From the NCBI GenBank assembly GCA_017483225.1, contig JAFULF010000003.1:1-45785 (forward strand): a DNA stretch of 45,785 bases, written 5' to 3'. Source of the DNA: Alistipes sp. (GTDB taxonomy: Bacteria > Bacteroidota > Bacteroidia > Bacteroidales > Rikenellaceae). The translations under genes and the position numbers were made by a program. Below, one piece after another: positions 22,153 through 32,552 of this stretch (its first letter is position 1; every line of letters begins with the position of its first letter). The notes under the pieces were generated by a model. That model was not told the DNA's origin. It saw nothing but the letters and a program-made list of their open reading frames with translations, and did not search any database.

Positions 22153-23562
22153 ATGGCAACCCCGTCTGTTCGCAACAACTTCTTGTATAAGAGCATATTG
22201 ACACTCTCGTCGTACCTCATATCGCTCGCCACCTTCCCATACGTATCACGTGTGCTCGGTGTCGAGGGTATCGGCGCCGTCAACTTTGCCGACAACACGG
22301 CGGGATACTTCATCCTCTTTGCGATGATGGGCGTGACGAGCATCGGCACACGTGAGATAGCCTCGGCCGGCAGCGACAGAGAGCGACGCTCTCGCATCTT
22401 CTCACGCATCTTCGGCATCAACCTCACGTTCACCCTCGCAACACTGCTGCTATACTTCGGGGCGATACTGCTCGTGCCACGATTTAGCCAGAACGCCGAC
22501 CTCTTCTACATCGGCAGTGCCAAGATTGTCGGCACGGTATTTCTCGTCGAGTGGCTCTTCACGGGGTTGGAGGAGTTTCGCTATATCACCCTGCGCTCGA
22601 TGCTCATCAAGCTGCTCTATGTCATCGCCGTCTATCTCCTTGTCAATGAGAGCGATGACGCTATGCTATACCTCTCGCTCACGGTCGGCACCGTCGTCGT
22701 AAATGCCGTGGTAAACATCCTCTACGCACGGCGATTCGTCACCCTCCGACTGTGTGAGCTATTCTCACTGCACTACCTCAAAGAAAACCTCACGCTGGGC
22801 GTGCACGGCATAATGACCTCGATGTACATCACCTTCAACGTGGTGTGGCTCGGCCTTGTCGCCAACGATGTGCAGGTGGGACTCTATACCACCGCCTTCA
22901 AACTATACACTATCGTTCTCGGGCTGTTTACCGCCTTCACGAGCGTTATGATGCCGAGGATGAGCGCACTGCTGGCCGAGGGCGACCGTACAAGCTTCGA
23001 GGAGGCAATAGGCAGGTCATTCAGCGGGATGATGCGCCTTATCGTGCCGCTCGTCGTATGCAGCGTAATCCTCGCACCGCAGATTATCCGAGTGGTAGCA
23101 GGCGAGGGCTACGAGGGGGCTATTCTGCCGATGCGTATCATTATGCCTGCGGCACTGGCCGTGGGCGTGGCACAAGTGCTCTCCGTGCAGGTGCTGCTGC
23201 CTCTGCGCCACGACAAGGTGCTGCTCGCAGCCTCCATCGTCGGGGCGACGGCGAGCCTCATAATAAACCTGCTCGTGGTGCCCCACCTGCAAAGTGTCGG
23301 CTCGGCCATCGTGACCTTCGTGGCGGAGTACCTCGTCACGACCACATACGTTATATACATCGCATATCGCCGCCTGATAGCAGTTCCGTGGCACTCCCTC
23401 CTCGTGAGCGCACTCCACACCATACCCCCTGCGGCGGTGTCGCTGCTCTGCTGCCACCTTATCGACAACCCACTGTTCTGCATCACCGCAGCCCTGCTGC
23501 TCGGCGGAGGCATCTGGGCTCTGCTCAACCGCAAAATCCTCGCAGGGATGCTAAAACGATAG
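22153..23562 (+). CDS. Wzx-like polysaccharide flippase (MOP superfamily)
   Basis: 469 residues, with about 14 hydrophobic helices spread evenly. The N-terminus NNFLYKSILTLSSYLISLATFPYVSRVLGVEGIGAVNFADNTAGYF is typical for O-antigen/teichoic-type flippases, which move lipid-linked sugars across the inner membrane. The start was chosen at MATPSVRNN because the family begins with such a run; an upstream extension overlaps the previous gene. There is no glycosyltransferase cluster nearby, so the substrate cannot be inferred. A stop follows LAGMLKR, 62 bases before mnmA. Confidence 0.88.
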   Translation: MATPSVRNNFLYKSILTLSSYLISLATFPYVSRVLGVEGIGAVNFADNTAGYFILFAMMGVTSIGTREIASAGSDRERRSRIFSRIFGINLTFTLATLLLYFGAILLVPRFSQNADLFYIGSAKIVGTVFLVEWLFTGLEEFRYITLRSMLIKLLYVIAVYLLVNESDDAMLYLSLTVGTVVVNAVVNILYARRFVTLRLCELFSLHYLKENLTLGVHGIMTSMYITFNVVWLGLVANDVQVGLYTTAFKLYTIVLGLFTAFTSVMMPRMSALLAEGDRTSFEEAIGRSFSGMMRLIVPLVVCSVILAPQIIRVVAGEGYEGAILPMRIIMPAALAVGVAQVLSVQVLLPLRHDKVLLAASIVGATASLIINLLVVPHLQSVGSAIVTFVAEYLVTTTYVIYIAYRRLIAVPWHSLLVSALHTIPPAAVSLLCCHLIDNPLFCITAALLLGGGIWALLNRKILAGMLKR

Positions 23563-23591
23563 GCGACGGGCGTGGCGATTAAAAAAATCAC

Positions 23592-23599
23592 TATCTTTG
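23592..23599 (+). promoter_or_regulatory. -7 element of mnmA
   Basis: TATCTTTG, 25 bases before the mnmA start. A matching TTTG upstream is not evident. Confidence 0.5.
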
Positions 23600-23624
23600 T
23601 ACCGATTCCCAAGAGTATTGATTT

Positions 23625-24803
23625 ATGGCAAGAGTTGTAGTCGGATTATCCGGAGGTGTTGATTCATCGGTGGCGGCCTACCTGCTGAAAGAGCAGGGGC
23701 ACGAAGTCATCGGTATGTTTATGCGCAATTGGCACGACACGACAGGCACTCTCGAAGGGGATTGTCCGTGGCACGACGACCAAGTCTTTGCGGAGCTCGT
23801 CGCCAAGCGTCTTGACATAGCCTTCCGACAGGTCGATTTGTCGGAGCAGTATCGTGAGCGTGTGGTGGAGTATATGTTCTCCGAGTACGAGAAGGGGCGC
23901 ACACCAAACCCCGACGTGCTGTGTAACAGAGAGATAAAGTTCGACGTGTTCCTCAAAGAGGCGCTGAAACTCGGTGCCGACTTTGTCGCTACGGGGCACT
24001 ACTGCCGCAAGGCGGAACATAGGGCCGAGGATGGCACGGTGACATACTCTCTGCTGGCGGGTGCCGACCCCAACAAAGACCAGAGCTACTTCCTCTGCCA
24101 GCTCTCGCAGGAGCAACTCAAATATGCCCTCTTCCCCATCGGTGACCTGCTCAAACCCGAGGTGCGCAAGATTGCCGAGGAGCAGAAACTCGCCACGGCA
24201 AAGCGCAAGGACTCACAGGGCATCTGCTTCGTCGGCAAGGTCGATTTGCCGGTATTTTTACAGCAGAAATTGGTCTTACGAGAGGGTAATATCCACGAAA
24301 TCTTGCCTTCGTGGCCGAAGTTCGCCAAGTATGCCGAGCGGACCGAACTCTCAGAGGCGGCCGAGCCATACAACTTCACGGTGCGTGACGGCAAGAAGAT
24401 TGGCACGCACAACGGCGCACACTTCTACACCATCGGGCAACGCAAGGGCCTCGGCATCGGAGGTCGCAAGGAGTCGCTCTTTATCATCGGCACGGATGTT
24501 GATAGCAACACCATCTACGTCGGCGAGGGGGATGCGCATCCCGGCCTCTATCGTCAGGTGCTGCGCATAGAGCACTCCGAACTCCACTGGGTCGAGCCGA
24601 AGCAGGCTGTCAAGGTGGGTGAGAGCCGTCGCTTTCAGGTGAGAATCCGCTACCGCCAGCCTCTGCAAGGTGCTGAGTTATACGTGCGTGAGGATGCCGC
24701 CTACCTGCGCTTCGACGAGCCTCAACGAGGTGTGGCTGCGGGGCAATTTGCGGCGTGGTACGATGCGGAGCGTGTCATCGGCTCCGGCGTAATTTCGAGG
24801 TAA
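23625..24803 (+). CDS. mnmA: tRNA-specific 2-thiouridylase MnmA
   Basis: 392 residues. It thiolates U34 of tRNA for Lys, Glu and Gln, using ATP and relayed sulfur. The PP-loop GLSGGVDSSVAAYLL (8-22) binds ATP. The first catalytic Cys is in NPDVLCNREIKF (Cys105), and the second in SQGICFVGK. The beta-barrel domain follows (GAHFYTIGQRKGLGIGG). The protein is slightly longer than the E. coli enzyme. A substrate tRNA-type (Lys) is also encoded in this window, but with anticodon CTT, which MnmA does not act on. Confidence 0.95.
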   Translation: MARVVVGLSGGVDSSVAAYLLKEQGHEVIGMFMRNWHDTTGTLEGDCPWHDDQVFAELVAKRLDIAFRQVDLSEQYRERVVEYMFSEYEKGRTPNPDVLCNREIKFDVFLKEALKLGADFVATGHYCRKAEHRAEDGTVTYSLLAGADPNKDQSYFLCQLSQEQLKYALFPIGDLLKPEVRKIAEEQKLATAKRKDSQGICFVGKVDLPVFLQQKLVLREGNIHEILPSWPKFAKYAERTELSEAAEPYNFTVRDGKKIGTHNGAHFYTIGQRKGLGIGGRKESLFIIGTDVDSNTIYVGEGDAHPGLYRQVLRIEHSELHWVEPKQAVKVGESRRFQVRIRYRQPLQGAELYVREDAAYLRFDEPQRGVAAGQFAAWYDAERVIGSGVISR

Positions 24804-24820
24804 TCTACACCTTATTTCGG

Positions 24821-24840
24821 GGGCATAAAGCCCACTTTTT
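24821..24840 (+). terminator. Short hairpin after mnmA
   Basis: GGGC (24821-24824) pairs with GCCC (24830-24833), followed by ACTTTTT. The stem is short. A second hairpin CGCATTT/AAATGCG lies at 24854-24874 between it and the ppdK promoter. Confidence 0.45.
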
Positions 24841-24884
24841 CCCTTACCATTTGCGCATTTGTATAAAAAATGCGTAAAATAGGC

Positions 24885-24913
24885 TTTGAATTGTAAAAAA
24901 ATCTCTATATTTG
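24885..24913 (+). promoter_or_regulatory. Promoter of ppdK
   Basis: TTTG (24885-24888), 17 bases, then TATATTTG (24906-24913). The spacing is slightly short. A 60-base leader, rich in A, leads to the ATG at 24974. Confidence 0.6.
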
Positions 24914-24973
24914 TTGTTTGGAAACAGGAAACAAACTAAAAATATATATTTTTAACTAAACAAATTTAATTTT

Positions 24974-27703
24974 ATGGCAAATGTAAAACGTGTCTATTTC
25001 TTCGGTAACAAAGAGGCCGAGGGTAATGGCAAGATGAGAGAGTTGCTCGGTGGTAAGGGTGCCAACCTCGCCGAGATGAACCTTATCGGTATTCCGGTTC
25101 CTCCGGGATTCACTATCACAACCGATGTTTGTACAGAGTACTACCAGCACGGTCAGGCAGCAGTTATCGAGATGCTCCGTCCGGAGGTGGAGGCTTCTAT
25201 CAAGCGTGTAGAGGCTCTGACCGGCCGTAAGTTCGGCGACAAGGAGTTGCCGTTGCTCGTATCGGTGCGCTCGGGTGCTCGTGCGTCGATGCCGGGTATG
25301 ATGGATACCATCCTCAACCTCGGTATGAACGACGAGGCTGTTGAGGCTGTTGCAAAGTTGTCGGGCAACCCACGCTTCGCTTGGGACTCGTACCGCCGTT
25401 TCGTACAGATGTACGGTGACGTTGTTCTCGGTATGAAGCCTGTATCGAAAGAGGACCACGACCCATTTGAGGTTATCATCGAGGAGATGAAAGAGGCTCG
25501 TGGCGTTAAGATGGATACCGACCTTACAACCGAGGATTTGAAGGAGCTCGTTACCAAGTTCAAGGCTGCCGTTAAGGAGCAGACCGGTGGTGACTTCCCT
25601 GTAAACCCTTGGGAGCAGTTGTGGGGTGCTATCTGCGCTGTGTTCGGCTCTTGGATGAACGAGCGTGCTATCCTCTACCGTAAGCTCAACAACATTCCGG
25701 CAGAGTGGGGTACCGCTGTAAACGTACAGGCAATGGTATTCGGTAATATGGGCGACAGCTCGGCTACCGGTGTTGCCTTCTCTCGTGACGCCGCTACGGG
25801 TGAGAACATCTTCAACGGTGAGTACCTCATCAATGCACAGGGTGAGGACGTTGTGGCAGGTATCCGTACCCCACAGCAGATTACCATCGAGGGTTCCCGT
25901 CGTTGGGCAAAGGCACAGAACATCTCCGAGGAGGAGCGTGCTTCGAAGTACCCATCTTTGGAGGAGGTTATGCCTGAGGTTTACAAGGAGCTCAACGAGA
26001 TTCAGCACCACTTGGAGGAGTACTTTACCGATATGCAGGATATCGAGTTCACCATCCAGGACGGTAAGTTGTGGATGTTGCAGTGCCGTAACGGTAAGCG
26101 TACCGGTGCCGCAATGGTGAAGATTGCTATGGATATGCTGGCAGAGGGCCTTATCGACGAGAAGACCGCCGTTTTGCGTTGCGAGCCTGAGAAGCTCGAT
26201 GAGCTGCTCCACCCTGTATTCGATAAGACAGCTATCAAGAACGCCAAGGTTGTAGTTAAGGGTCTTCCTGCTTCGCCGGGTGCCGCTACCGGTCCGGTTG
26301 TATTCTTCGCAGACGATGCCGAGAAGGTTTTGGCAGAGACCGGCCAGAAGGCTATCCTTGTTCGTATCGAGACCTCGCCTGAGGACTTGAAGGGTATGCT
26401 CGATGCAGCAGGTATCCTCACCGCTCGTGGCGGTATGACCTCTCACGCAGCCGTTGTGGCTCGTGGTATGGGTAAGTGCTGCGTATCGGGCGCCGGCGAG
26501 TTGGAGATTGACTACAAGGCTCGTACAATTCAGATTAACGGCTTGACCATCAAGGAGGGCGATTGGATTTCGCTCAACGGTTCTACCGGTGAGGTTTACC
26601 TCGGCCAGGTGGCAACCAAGGAGGCTGCCCTCGACGGCGACTTCGGCAAGTTGATGGATTTGGCCGGCAAGTACTCCGTATTGAAGGTTCGTGCTAACGC
26701 TGATACTCCACGTGATGCCGAGCAGGCATTCGCATTCGGTGCAGAGGGTATCGGTCTTTGCCGTACAGAGCATATGTTCTTCGAGGGTGACCGTATCAAG
26801 GCTATCCGTGAGATGATTCTCTCGGACGACGAGGATGGTCGCCGTGTAGCACTCAACAAGTTGCTCCCTATGCAGCGTGGCGACTTCGAGGGTCTGTTCA
26901 AGGTTATGAAGGGCTACCCTGTTATCGTGCGTCTGCTCGACCCACCATTGCACGAGTTCGCTCCTAACACGGAGAAGGACCAGCGTGAGATGGCAGAGGT
27001 TATGGGTATTCCATTCGAGAAGGTTGTAGCGAAGGTAGAGGCTCTGCACGAGGTTAACCCTATGCTCGGTCACCGTGGTTGCCGTCTGGGTAACACCTAT
27101 CCGGAGATTACCGAGATGCAGGCACGTGCCATCATCGAGGCTGCTATGAACGTTAAGGCTTCGGGCACACCTGTACAGGTAGAGATTATGGTTCCGCTGG
27201 TAGGTAACCACAAGGAGTTGCGCTACCAGAAGAACATCATCGACCGTGTTGCTAACGAGGTATTCGCAGAGCGTAACGACAAGATTGACTACTTGGTAGG
27301 TACTATGATTGAGGTTCCACGTGCTGCCGTTACCGCAAACCAGATTGCAGAGGTTGCAGAGTTCTTCTCGTTCGGTACCAACGACCTTACCCAGATGACT
27401 CTCGGCTTCTCTCGTGACGATATCGCCAAGTTCCTCCCTGTATATTTGGAGAAGAACATCTTGAAGGCTGACCCATTCAAGATTCTCGACCGCAACGGCG
27501 TAGGCCAGCTGGTTCGTGAGGCTGTATTGAAGGGTCGTTCAACCCGCCTCGACCTCAAATGCGGTATCTGCGGCGAGCACGGTGGCGAGCCATCAAGCGT
27601 TGAGTTCTGCCACTACGCAGGTCTGAACTATGTAAGCTGCTCACCATTCCGTGTGCCTATCGCACGTTTGGCAGCGGCTCACGCAGCACTCAGCCAGAAA
27701 TAG
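24974..27703 (+). CDS. ppdK: Pyruvate, phosphate dikinase
   Basis: 909 residues, a normal length. It interconverts phosphoenolpyruvate, AMP and diphosphate with pyruvate, ATP and phosphate, and in anaerobic Bacteroidota helps glycolysis run with diphosphate. Domains in order are: the N-terminal ATP-grasp part (LLGGKGANLAEM, VSVRSGARASMPGMMDTILNLG); the swivelling phospho-His domain, GGMTSHAAVVARGMGKCCVSG, with the catalytic His; and the C-terminal PEP/pyruvate barrel (GLCRTEHMFF, GTNDLTQMTLGFSRDD, CGICGEHGG with the catalytic Cys). Codon use is narrow (GGT, CGT, GCT, GTT, AAG), as in highly expressed genes. Own promoter and strong terminator. Confidence 0.97.
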   Translation: MANVKRVYFFGNKEAEGNGKMRELLGGKGANLAEMNLIGIPVPPGFTITTDVCTEYYQHGQAAVIEMLRPEVEASIKRVEALTGRKFGDKELPLLVSVRSGARASMPGMMDTILNLGMNDEAVEAVAKLSGNPRFAWDSYRRFVQMYGDVVLGMKPVSKEDHDPFEVIIEEMKEARGVKMDTDLTTEDLKELVTKFKAAVKEQTGGDFPVNPWEQLWGAICAVFGSWMNERAILYRKLNNIPAEWGTAVNVQAMVFGNMGDSSATGVAFSRDAATGENIFNGEYLINAQGEDVVAGIRTPQQITIEGSRRWAKAQNISEEERASKYPSLEEVMPEVYKELNEIQHHLEEYFTDMQDIEFTIQDGKLWMLQCRNGKRTGAAMVKIAMDMLAEGLIDEKTAVLRCEPEKLDELLHPVFDKTAIKNAKVVVKGLPASPGAATGPVVFFADDAEKVLAETGQKAILVRIETSPEDLKGMLDAAGILTARGGMTSHAAVVARGMGKCCVSGAGELEIDYKARTIQINGLTIKEGDWISLNGSTGEVYLGQVATKEAALDGDFGKLMDLAGKYSVLKVRANADTPRDAEQAFAFGAEGIGLCRTEHMFFEGDRIKAIREMILSDDEDGRRVALNKLLPMQRGDFEGLFKVMKGYPVIVRLLDPPLHEFAPNTEKDQREMAEVMGIPFEKVVAKVEALHEVNPMLGHRGCRLGNTYPEITEMQARAIIEAAMNVKASGTPVQVEIMVPLVGNHKELRYQKNIIDRVANEVFAERNDKIDYLVGTMIEVPRAAVTANQIAEVAEFFSFGTNDLTQMTLGFSRDDIAKFLPVYLEKNILKADPFKILDRNGVGQLVREAVLKGRSTRLDLKCGICGEHGGEPSSVEFCHYAGLNYVSCSPFRVPIARLAAAHAALSQK

Positions 27704-27728
27704 TCCGGTTTTCGGAGAGATATAACAA

Positions 27729-27772
27729 GAGAGAGGTTGTCCGCCGCCGAGGCGTGGCAACCTCTCTTTTTT
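27729..27772 (+). terminator. Terminator of ppdK
   Basis: GAGAGGTTG (27729-27737) pairs perfectly with CAACCTCTC (27758-27766), followed by six T residues to 27772. It lies 26 bases after the stop codon. Confidence 0.88.
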
Positions 27773-27812
27773 GTAGAAAAAGAGGCTGCCGATACTTTTT
27801 TTTGTGTCGGGA

Positions 27813-27845
27813 TTGTCGAGGTATCAGAAATATTTGTTAAATTTG
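27813..27845 (+). promoter_or_regulatory. Probable promoter of pgk
   Basis: TTG at 27813-27815, 22 bases, and TAAATTTG (27838-27845). The -7 element fits well and the -33 element is weak. The ATG is 75 bases downstream. Confidence 0.5.
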
Positions 27846-27919
27846 CACGATGTACGGGCTTTCTGTACTCGGATAGAAGAGAAACAAAAAACATATAAAC
27901 CAATAAAATTTTAAGAGTT

Positions 27920-29182
27920 ATGTTCGCTATTGACAATTACGACTTCACCGGTAAGCGTGCGATTATTCGTGTGGATTTCAACGTGCCTCTCAACGCAGAG
28001 GGACAGGTTACTGACGATACCCGTATCCGTGCGGCTATCCCTACCATTAAGAAGGTGCTCGAAAAGGGCGGCGCAGTGATTCTGATGTCGCACCTCGGTC
28101 GTCCAAAGAAGAATCCGGATCCAAAGTTCTCGTTGGAGCAGATTATCCCTGCTATCGAGGCTCGTCTGGGTGTTAAGGTTCAGTTTGCAGGCGACTGTAT
28201 GGGCGAGAAGGCTGCCGAGATGGCAAAGAACTTGAAGGCCGGCGAGGTAATGTTGCTCGAAAACCTCCGCTTCTATGCCGAGGAGGAGGGCAAGCCACGT
28301 GGTTTGGCAGAGGATGCTACCGACGAGGAGAAGAAAGCTGCAAAGAAGGCTCTGAAAGAGGGTCCGCAGAAGGAGTTCGTGAAGAAGCTCGCTTCGTATG
28401 CCGACTGCTACATCAACGATGCCTTCGGTACTGCTCACCGTGCACACTCTTCGACGGCTCTCATCGCCGACTACTTCCCACAGGATAAGATGTTCGGCTA
28501 CGTTATGGAGAACGAGTTGAAGGCTATCGACGGCGTTATGCAGAACCCACAGCGCCCATTCGTTGCCATCGTAGGTGGCTCGAAGGTCTCGACCAAGATT
28601 ACCATCATCGAGAAGTTGATGGAGAAGGTCGATAAGATTATCATCGGCGGTGGTATGACCTACACCTTTGCAGGTGCTTTGGGCGGCCACGTAGGTAAGT
28701 CTATCTGCGAGCCTGATATGTTCCCTGTTGCTTTGGAGATTCTCGAAAAGGCTAAGGCTAAGGGTATCAAGATTGTGATGTCGCCGGATGCACTCATCGC
28801 AGACGACTTCTCGCAGGATGCCAACACACAGAGCGCACCTGTCGGCGAGATTCCTGCCGAGTGGGAGGGTGTCGATATCGCAGAGGGCGGTAAGGAGCTC
28901 TTCCGCAATGAGATTTTGGAGTGTAAGACCATCCTGTGGAACGGTCCGGTAGGCGTATTCGAGATTGACAAGTTCTCGACCGGTTCTCGTGCCGTTGCCG
29001 AGGCTATCGCCGAGGCTACACAGCAGGGTGCTTACTCGCTCATCGGCGGTGGCGACTCTGTTGCCTGCATAAACAAGTTCGGCTTGGCTGACAAGGTTTC
29101 GTATGTTTCGACCGGTGGTGGTGCACTGCTCGAATATATGGAGGGCAAGGAGCTGCCGGGCGTTGCTGCAATCCGCAAGTAG
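27920..29182 (+). CDS. pgk: Phosphoglycerate kinase
   Basis: 420 residues. It moves phosphate from 1,3-bisphosphoglycerate to ADP in glycolysis. The N-domain substrate motifs are VDFNVPLN (residues 15-22) and SHLGRPK (55-61), and [15 protein letters not shown] and [10 protein letters not shown] mark the middle. The C-domain nucleotide motif is [13 protein letters not shown], with [18 protein letters not shown] near the end. Codon use is of the same highly expressed type as ppdK. It has its own promoter and terminator. Confidence 0.97.
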   Translation: MFAIDNYDFTGKRAIIRVDFNVPLNAEGQVTDDTRIRAAIPTIKKVLEKGGAVILMSHLGRPKKNPDPKFSLEQIIPAIEARLGVKVQFAGDCMGEKAAEMAKNLKAGEVMLLENLRFYAEEEGKPRGLAEDATDEEKKAAKKALKEGPQKEFVKKLASYADCYINDAFGTAHRAHSSTALIADYFPQDKMFGYVMENELKAIDGVMQNPQRPFVAIVGGSKVSTKITIIEKLMEKVDKIIIGGGMTYTFAGALGGHVGKSICEPDMFPVALEILEKAKAKGIKIVMSPDALIADDFSQDANTQSAPVGEIPAEWEGVDIAEGGKELFRNEILECKTILWNGPVGVFEIDKFSTGSRAVAEAIAEATQQGAYSLIGGGDSVACINKFGLADKVSYVSTGGGALLEYMEGKELPGVAAIRK

Positions 29183-29201
29183 TAATATACATTATATAAA
29201 T

Positions 29202-29239
29202 AATACCCAAGGCCGCTTTTTATGGAGGCCTTGGGTATT
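29202..29239 (+). terminator. Terminator of pgk
   Basis: AATACCCAAGGCC (29202-29214) pairs perfectly over 13 bases with GGCCTTGGGTATT (29227-29239), followed by TTCTTTG. The stem is strong and the T-tract is short. Confidence 0.75.
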
Positions 29240-29258
29240 TTCTTTGAATTAAATTTCT

Positions 29259-29266
29259 TACCTTTG
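29259..29266 (+). promoter_or_regulatory. -7 element of nadB
   Basis: TACCTTTG, 24 bases before the start codon and just after the pgk terminator. Confidence 0.5.
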
Positions 29267-29290
29267 TGGCACAAGCACAAATTTCTGAAA

Positions 29291-30853
29291 ATGAAAAGTG
29301 ATTTTTTGGTCATTGGTTCCGGTTCGGCGGGTTTGAGTTTTGCGCTCAAAGCATCACGAATGGGACACGTCACTCTCGTCACAAAGGGAGAGTTGGCAGA
29401 GTGTAACACAAACTATGCGCAGGGCGGCATCTGCTCTGTAACCTACCTCCCCGACACATTCGAGAAGCACATCGAGGATACGCTTATCTGCGGTGCGGGC
29501 AGATGTGACCGCAAGGCGGTGGAGCTGGTTGTGCGCCGTGCTCCCGATGTTATGGAGGACCTCGTTAGGTGGGGCACACGATTTGACAAGACGGAGGATG
29601 GTCGCTACGACCTGCATCGTGAGGGCGGCCACTCGGAGCACCGCATTCTGCACCACGCAGACCTCACCGGTGCCGAGATTGAGCGTGCGCTGATTGAGCA
29701 GGTGCGCAACAACCCCAACATCACCGTCTTGGAGCACCACTTCGCCATCGACCTGCTCACGCAGCACCATCTGGGCGAGATTGTCACACGCCACACACGA
29801 GGCCTCGCCTGCTTTGGCGCATACGTGCTCGACACCAAGACCGACGAGATTCTAACCATCCTTGCCAAGTTTACAATCGTGGCTGCGGGCGGATGTGGAA
29901 ACATATACAACACCACGACCAACCCTACGGTAGCGACGGGCGACGGCATCGCAATATGCCACAGAGCCAAGGCCAAGACCAAGAATATGCAGTACATACA
30001 GTTCCACCCTACCGCCCTCTATCATCCGGGCGAGAAACCGTCGTTCCTCATCACCGAGGCGATGCGAGGCTATGGAGCCATACTGCGCCTGCAAAACGGC
30101 AAGGAGTTTATGGATAAGTATCATCCGATGAAGTCGTTGGCCCCACGTGATGTGGTAGCCCGCTCGATAGACCACGAGTTGAAGATTCGAGGCGAGGAGT
30201 TCGTATATCTGGATGTTACGCATATGCCTGCCGAGCAGACACGCACCCACTTCCCGAACATCTACGAGAAGTGCCTCTCCATCGGCATCGATATCACCAA
30301 GGATATGATTCCCGTATGCCCTGCGGCGCACTACTGCTGCGGAGGCGTGGAGGTGGACAGCAACGGCGAGAGCTCCATCCGTCGCCTCTATGTTCTGGGC
30401 GAGAGCTCCTGCACGGGGTTGCACGGCGCAAACCGTCTGGCATCCAACTCCCTGACCGAGGCCTTCGTGTATTCCGACCAGGCGGCACGCCACATAGCCA
30501 CGCTGCTGGATAAGGCGGAGTTTCAGGAGGGTATTCCCGACTGGGATTTCGAGGGCACGGCCGAGGCCGAGGAGATGGTACTCGTATTGCAGAACCGCAA
30601 GGAGTTGCAGAGCATTATGTCGAACTACGTGGGCATCGTGCGCTCAAACCTCCGCTTGGAGCGTGCAATGAAGCGTTTGGCCATCATCTGGCAGGAGACC
30701 GAAGAGTTGTACAACCGCACCAAGCCGTGTCAGGAGTTGTGCGAGTTACGCAATATGACCGCCGTGGCATACCTGACCATCAAGCAGGCAAAGGAGTGTC
30801 GTGAGTCGGTAGGCCTGCACTACACAATCGACTACCCGCCACAGGCAAAGTAA
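29291..30853 (+). CDS. nadB: L-aspartate oxidase
   Basis: 520 residues from MKSDFLVIGSGSAGL; an earlier in-frame ATG at 29222 lies inside the pgk terminator and is rejected. A flavoprotein that oxidises aspartate to iminoaspartate, the first step of NAD synthesis; in anaerobes fumarate can take the electrons. The FAD-binding dinucleotide fold is IGSGSAGLSFALKA (7-20). REGGHSEHRILHHADLTGAEIE is the family block, and QFHPTALYHPGEKPSFLITEAMRG and the C-terminal helical domain follow. No nadA or nadC is adjacent. It precedes prfC by 35 bases on the same strand. Confidence 0.93.
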   Translation: MKSDFLVIGSGSAGLSFALKASRMGHVTLVTKGELAECNTNYAQGGICSVTYLPDTFEKHIEDTLICGAGRCDRKAVELVVRRAPDVMEDLVRWGTRFDKTEDGRYDLHREGGHSEHRILHHADLTGAEIERALIEQVRNNPNITVLEHHFAIDLLTQHHLGEIVTRHTRGLACFGAYVLDTKTDEILTILAKFTIVAAGGCGNIYNTTTNPTVATGDGIAICHRAKAKTKNMQYIQFHPTALYHPGEKPSFLITEAMRGYGAILRLQNGKEFMDKYHPMKSLAPRDVVARSIDHELKIRGEEFVYLDVTHMPAEQTRTHFPNIYEKCLSIGIDITKDMIPVCPAAHYCCGGVEVDSNGESSIRRLYVLGESSCTGLHGANRLASNSLTEAFVYSDQAARHIATLLDKAEFQEGIPDWDFEGTAEAEEMVLVLQNRKELQSIMSNYVGIVRSNLRLERAMKRLAIIWQETEELYNRTKPCQELCELRNMTAVAYLTIKQAKECRESVGLHYTIDYPPQAK

Positions 30854-30888
30854 AAAGATTCCAAACAGATACACCTATATAAAATACG

Positions 30889-32472
30889 ATGACTTTAAGA
30901 GAGGAGATAGCGAGAAGACGAACATTTGCAGTTATTGCACACCCTGACGCAGGTAAGACGACCCTTACGGAGAAACTGTTGCTCTTCGGTGGTGCAATCC
31001 ACATCGCCGGCGCAGTAAAGAGCAACAAGATTAAGAAGGGAGCAACATCCGACTTTATGGAGATTGAGCGACAGAGAGGTATCTCTGTGGCTACATCCGT
31101 GATGGGCTTCGAGTATGGCGGTATGAAAATCAACATCCTCGACACGCCGGGTCACGAGGACTTTGCGGAGGATACCTACCGCACGCTGACCGCCGTAGAT
31201 GCCGTAATCATCGTCATCGACGGTGCGAAGGGTGTCGAGTCACAGACCCGTAAGTTGATGAATGTCTGCCGTATGCGCAACACCCCCGTCATCGTATATA
31301 TCAACAAGCTCGACCGTCCGTGCAAGGACCCGTTTGACCTGCTCGACGAGGTGGAGCGAGAGCTGCAAATCAAGGTGCGCCCGCTGGCCTTCCCGATATC
31401 GAGTGGCCCGACATTCAAGGGCGTATATAACCTCTACGAGCACAATATCAACCTCTTCACCACCGACGAGCGACAGACCGCCGATGCGCAGAGCGTGCAG
31501 TTCGACGACATCTCCTCGCCGGAGTTGGATGCACTCATTGGCGAGAGTTACGCCAACCAGCTTCGTAGCGACATCGAGCTGGTCGAGGGTGTCTATGAGG
31601 AGTTCGACAGGGAGGAGTACCTCAAAGGTCGGCTGGCACCCATCTTCTTCGGCTCGGCAGTCAATAACTTCGGCGTGAGGGAGCTCTTGGAGTGCTTTAT
31701 CCGCATCGCTCCGTCGCCTCGCAACTCCACGACAGAGAGTCGTATCGTAGAGCCTGACGAAGCCAAACTCACGGGCTTTATCTTCAAGATACACGCCAAT
31801 ATGGACCCGAACCATCGTGACCGCCTCGCATTTATGAAGATATGCTCGGGCACCTTCGAGCGCAACAAGAACTACCTGCACATACCAAGCGGCAAGCAGA
31901 TGAAGTTCTCGTCGCCAACGGCCTTTATGGCGGAGAAGAAATCGGTCATCGACTTCGCATATCCGGGCGATATCGTGGGTCTGCACGACTCCGGAAACTT
32001 CAAGATTGGCGACACCTTCACCGAGGGCGAAAAGTTGAAGTTCACGGGCATACCATCCTTCTCGCCGGAGCTGTTCCGCTATATCGAGAATGCCGACCCG
32101 ATGAAGTTCAAGCAGCTGGCAAAGGGTATCGACCAGCTGATGGACGAGGGTGTGGCTCAGCTCTTTACCTCGTCGCTGAATGGCCGCAAGATTATCGGCA
32201 CGGTGGGCCAGTTGCAGTTTGAGGTTATCGAGTACCGTCTGGAACACGAGTACGGAGCAAAGTGCCGCTGGGAGCCTATATCAATACACAAGGCGTGCTG
32301 GATTGAGAGCGACAACAGCGAGCAGCTCGCCGACTTCAAGCGTCGCAAGCATACCAATATGGCGATAGATAAGCACGGCCGTGACGTATTCCTCGCCGAT
32401 ACGAGCTACGCTCTGGCCTTAGCGCAGGAGAAGTTCCCCGATATCCGTTTCCACTTCACATCGGAGTTTTAG
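30889..32472 (+). CDS. prfC: Peptide chain release factor 3
   Basis: 527 residues. A GTPase that recycles RF1/RF2 from the ribosome after termination. GTP-binding motifs are G1 [13 protein letters not shown] (residues 18-30), G3 DTPGHEDF, and G4 NKLDR. The RF3-specific [19 protein letters not shown] switch region distinguishes it from EF-G. Domains II and III follow ([41 protein letters not shown]). Full family length. A hairpin follows the stop codon. Confidence 0.96.
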   Translation: MTLREEIARRRTFAVIAHPDAGKTTLTEKLLLFGGAIHIAGAVKSNKIKKGATSDFMEIERQRGISVATSVMGFEYGGMKINILDTPGHEDFAEDTYRTLTAVDAVIIVIDGAKGVESQTRKLMNVCRMRNTPVIVYINKLDRPCKDPFDLLDEVERELQIKVRPLAFPISSGPTFKGVYNLYEHNINLFTTDERQTADAQSVQFDDISSPELDALIGESYANQLRSDIELVEGVYEEFDREEYLKGRLAPIFFGSAVNNFGVRELLECFIRIAPSPRNSTTESRIVEPDEAKLTGFIFKIHANMDPNHRDRLAFMKICSGTFERNKNYLHIPSGKQMKFSSPTAFMAEKKSVIDFAYPGDIVGLHDSGNFKIGDTFTEGEKLKFTGIPSFSPELFRYIENADPMKFKQLAKGIDQLMDEGVAQLFTSSLNGRKIIGTVGQLQFEVIEYRLEHEYGAKCRWEPISIHKACWIESDNSEQLADFKRRKHTNMAIDKHGRDVFLADTSYALALAQEKFPDIRFHFTSEF

Positions 32473-32494
32473 AACGAGGGAGGGGTAAAGTATG

Positions 32495-32525
32495 GGGCGT
32501 GTCCGATAGGTTTGCGGACACGCCC
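32495..32525. terminator. Hairpin between convergent prfC and prmA
   Basis: GGGCGTGTCCG (32495-32505) pairs perfectly over 11 bases with CGGACACGCCC (32515-32525). It lies between the 3' ends of two convergent genes, so it probably serves both. No clean T-tract is present on either strand. Confidence 0.55.
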
Positions 32526-32552
32526 TCCGTTTATCAGAAGTTGTCGAAAAAG

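Noticed and set aside
24956-27211. Very long minus-strand open frame opposite ppdK
   Set aside because: It is a shadow of the strongly biased codon use of ppdK. The translation is Leu/His/Val-rich with no motifs.
29222-29290. Upstream start for nadB at 29222
   Set aside because: That ATG lies in the loop of the pgk terminator and before the nadB -7 element. The FAD motif sits correctly from the start at 29291.
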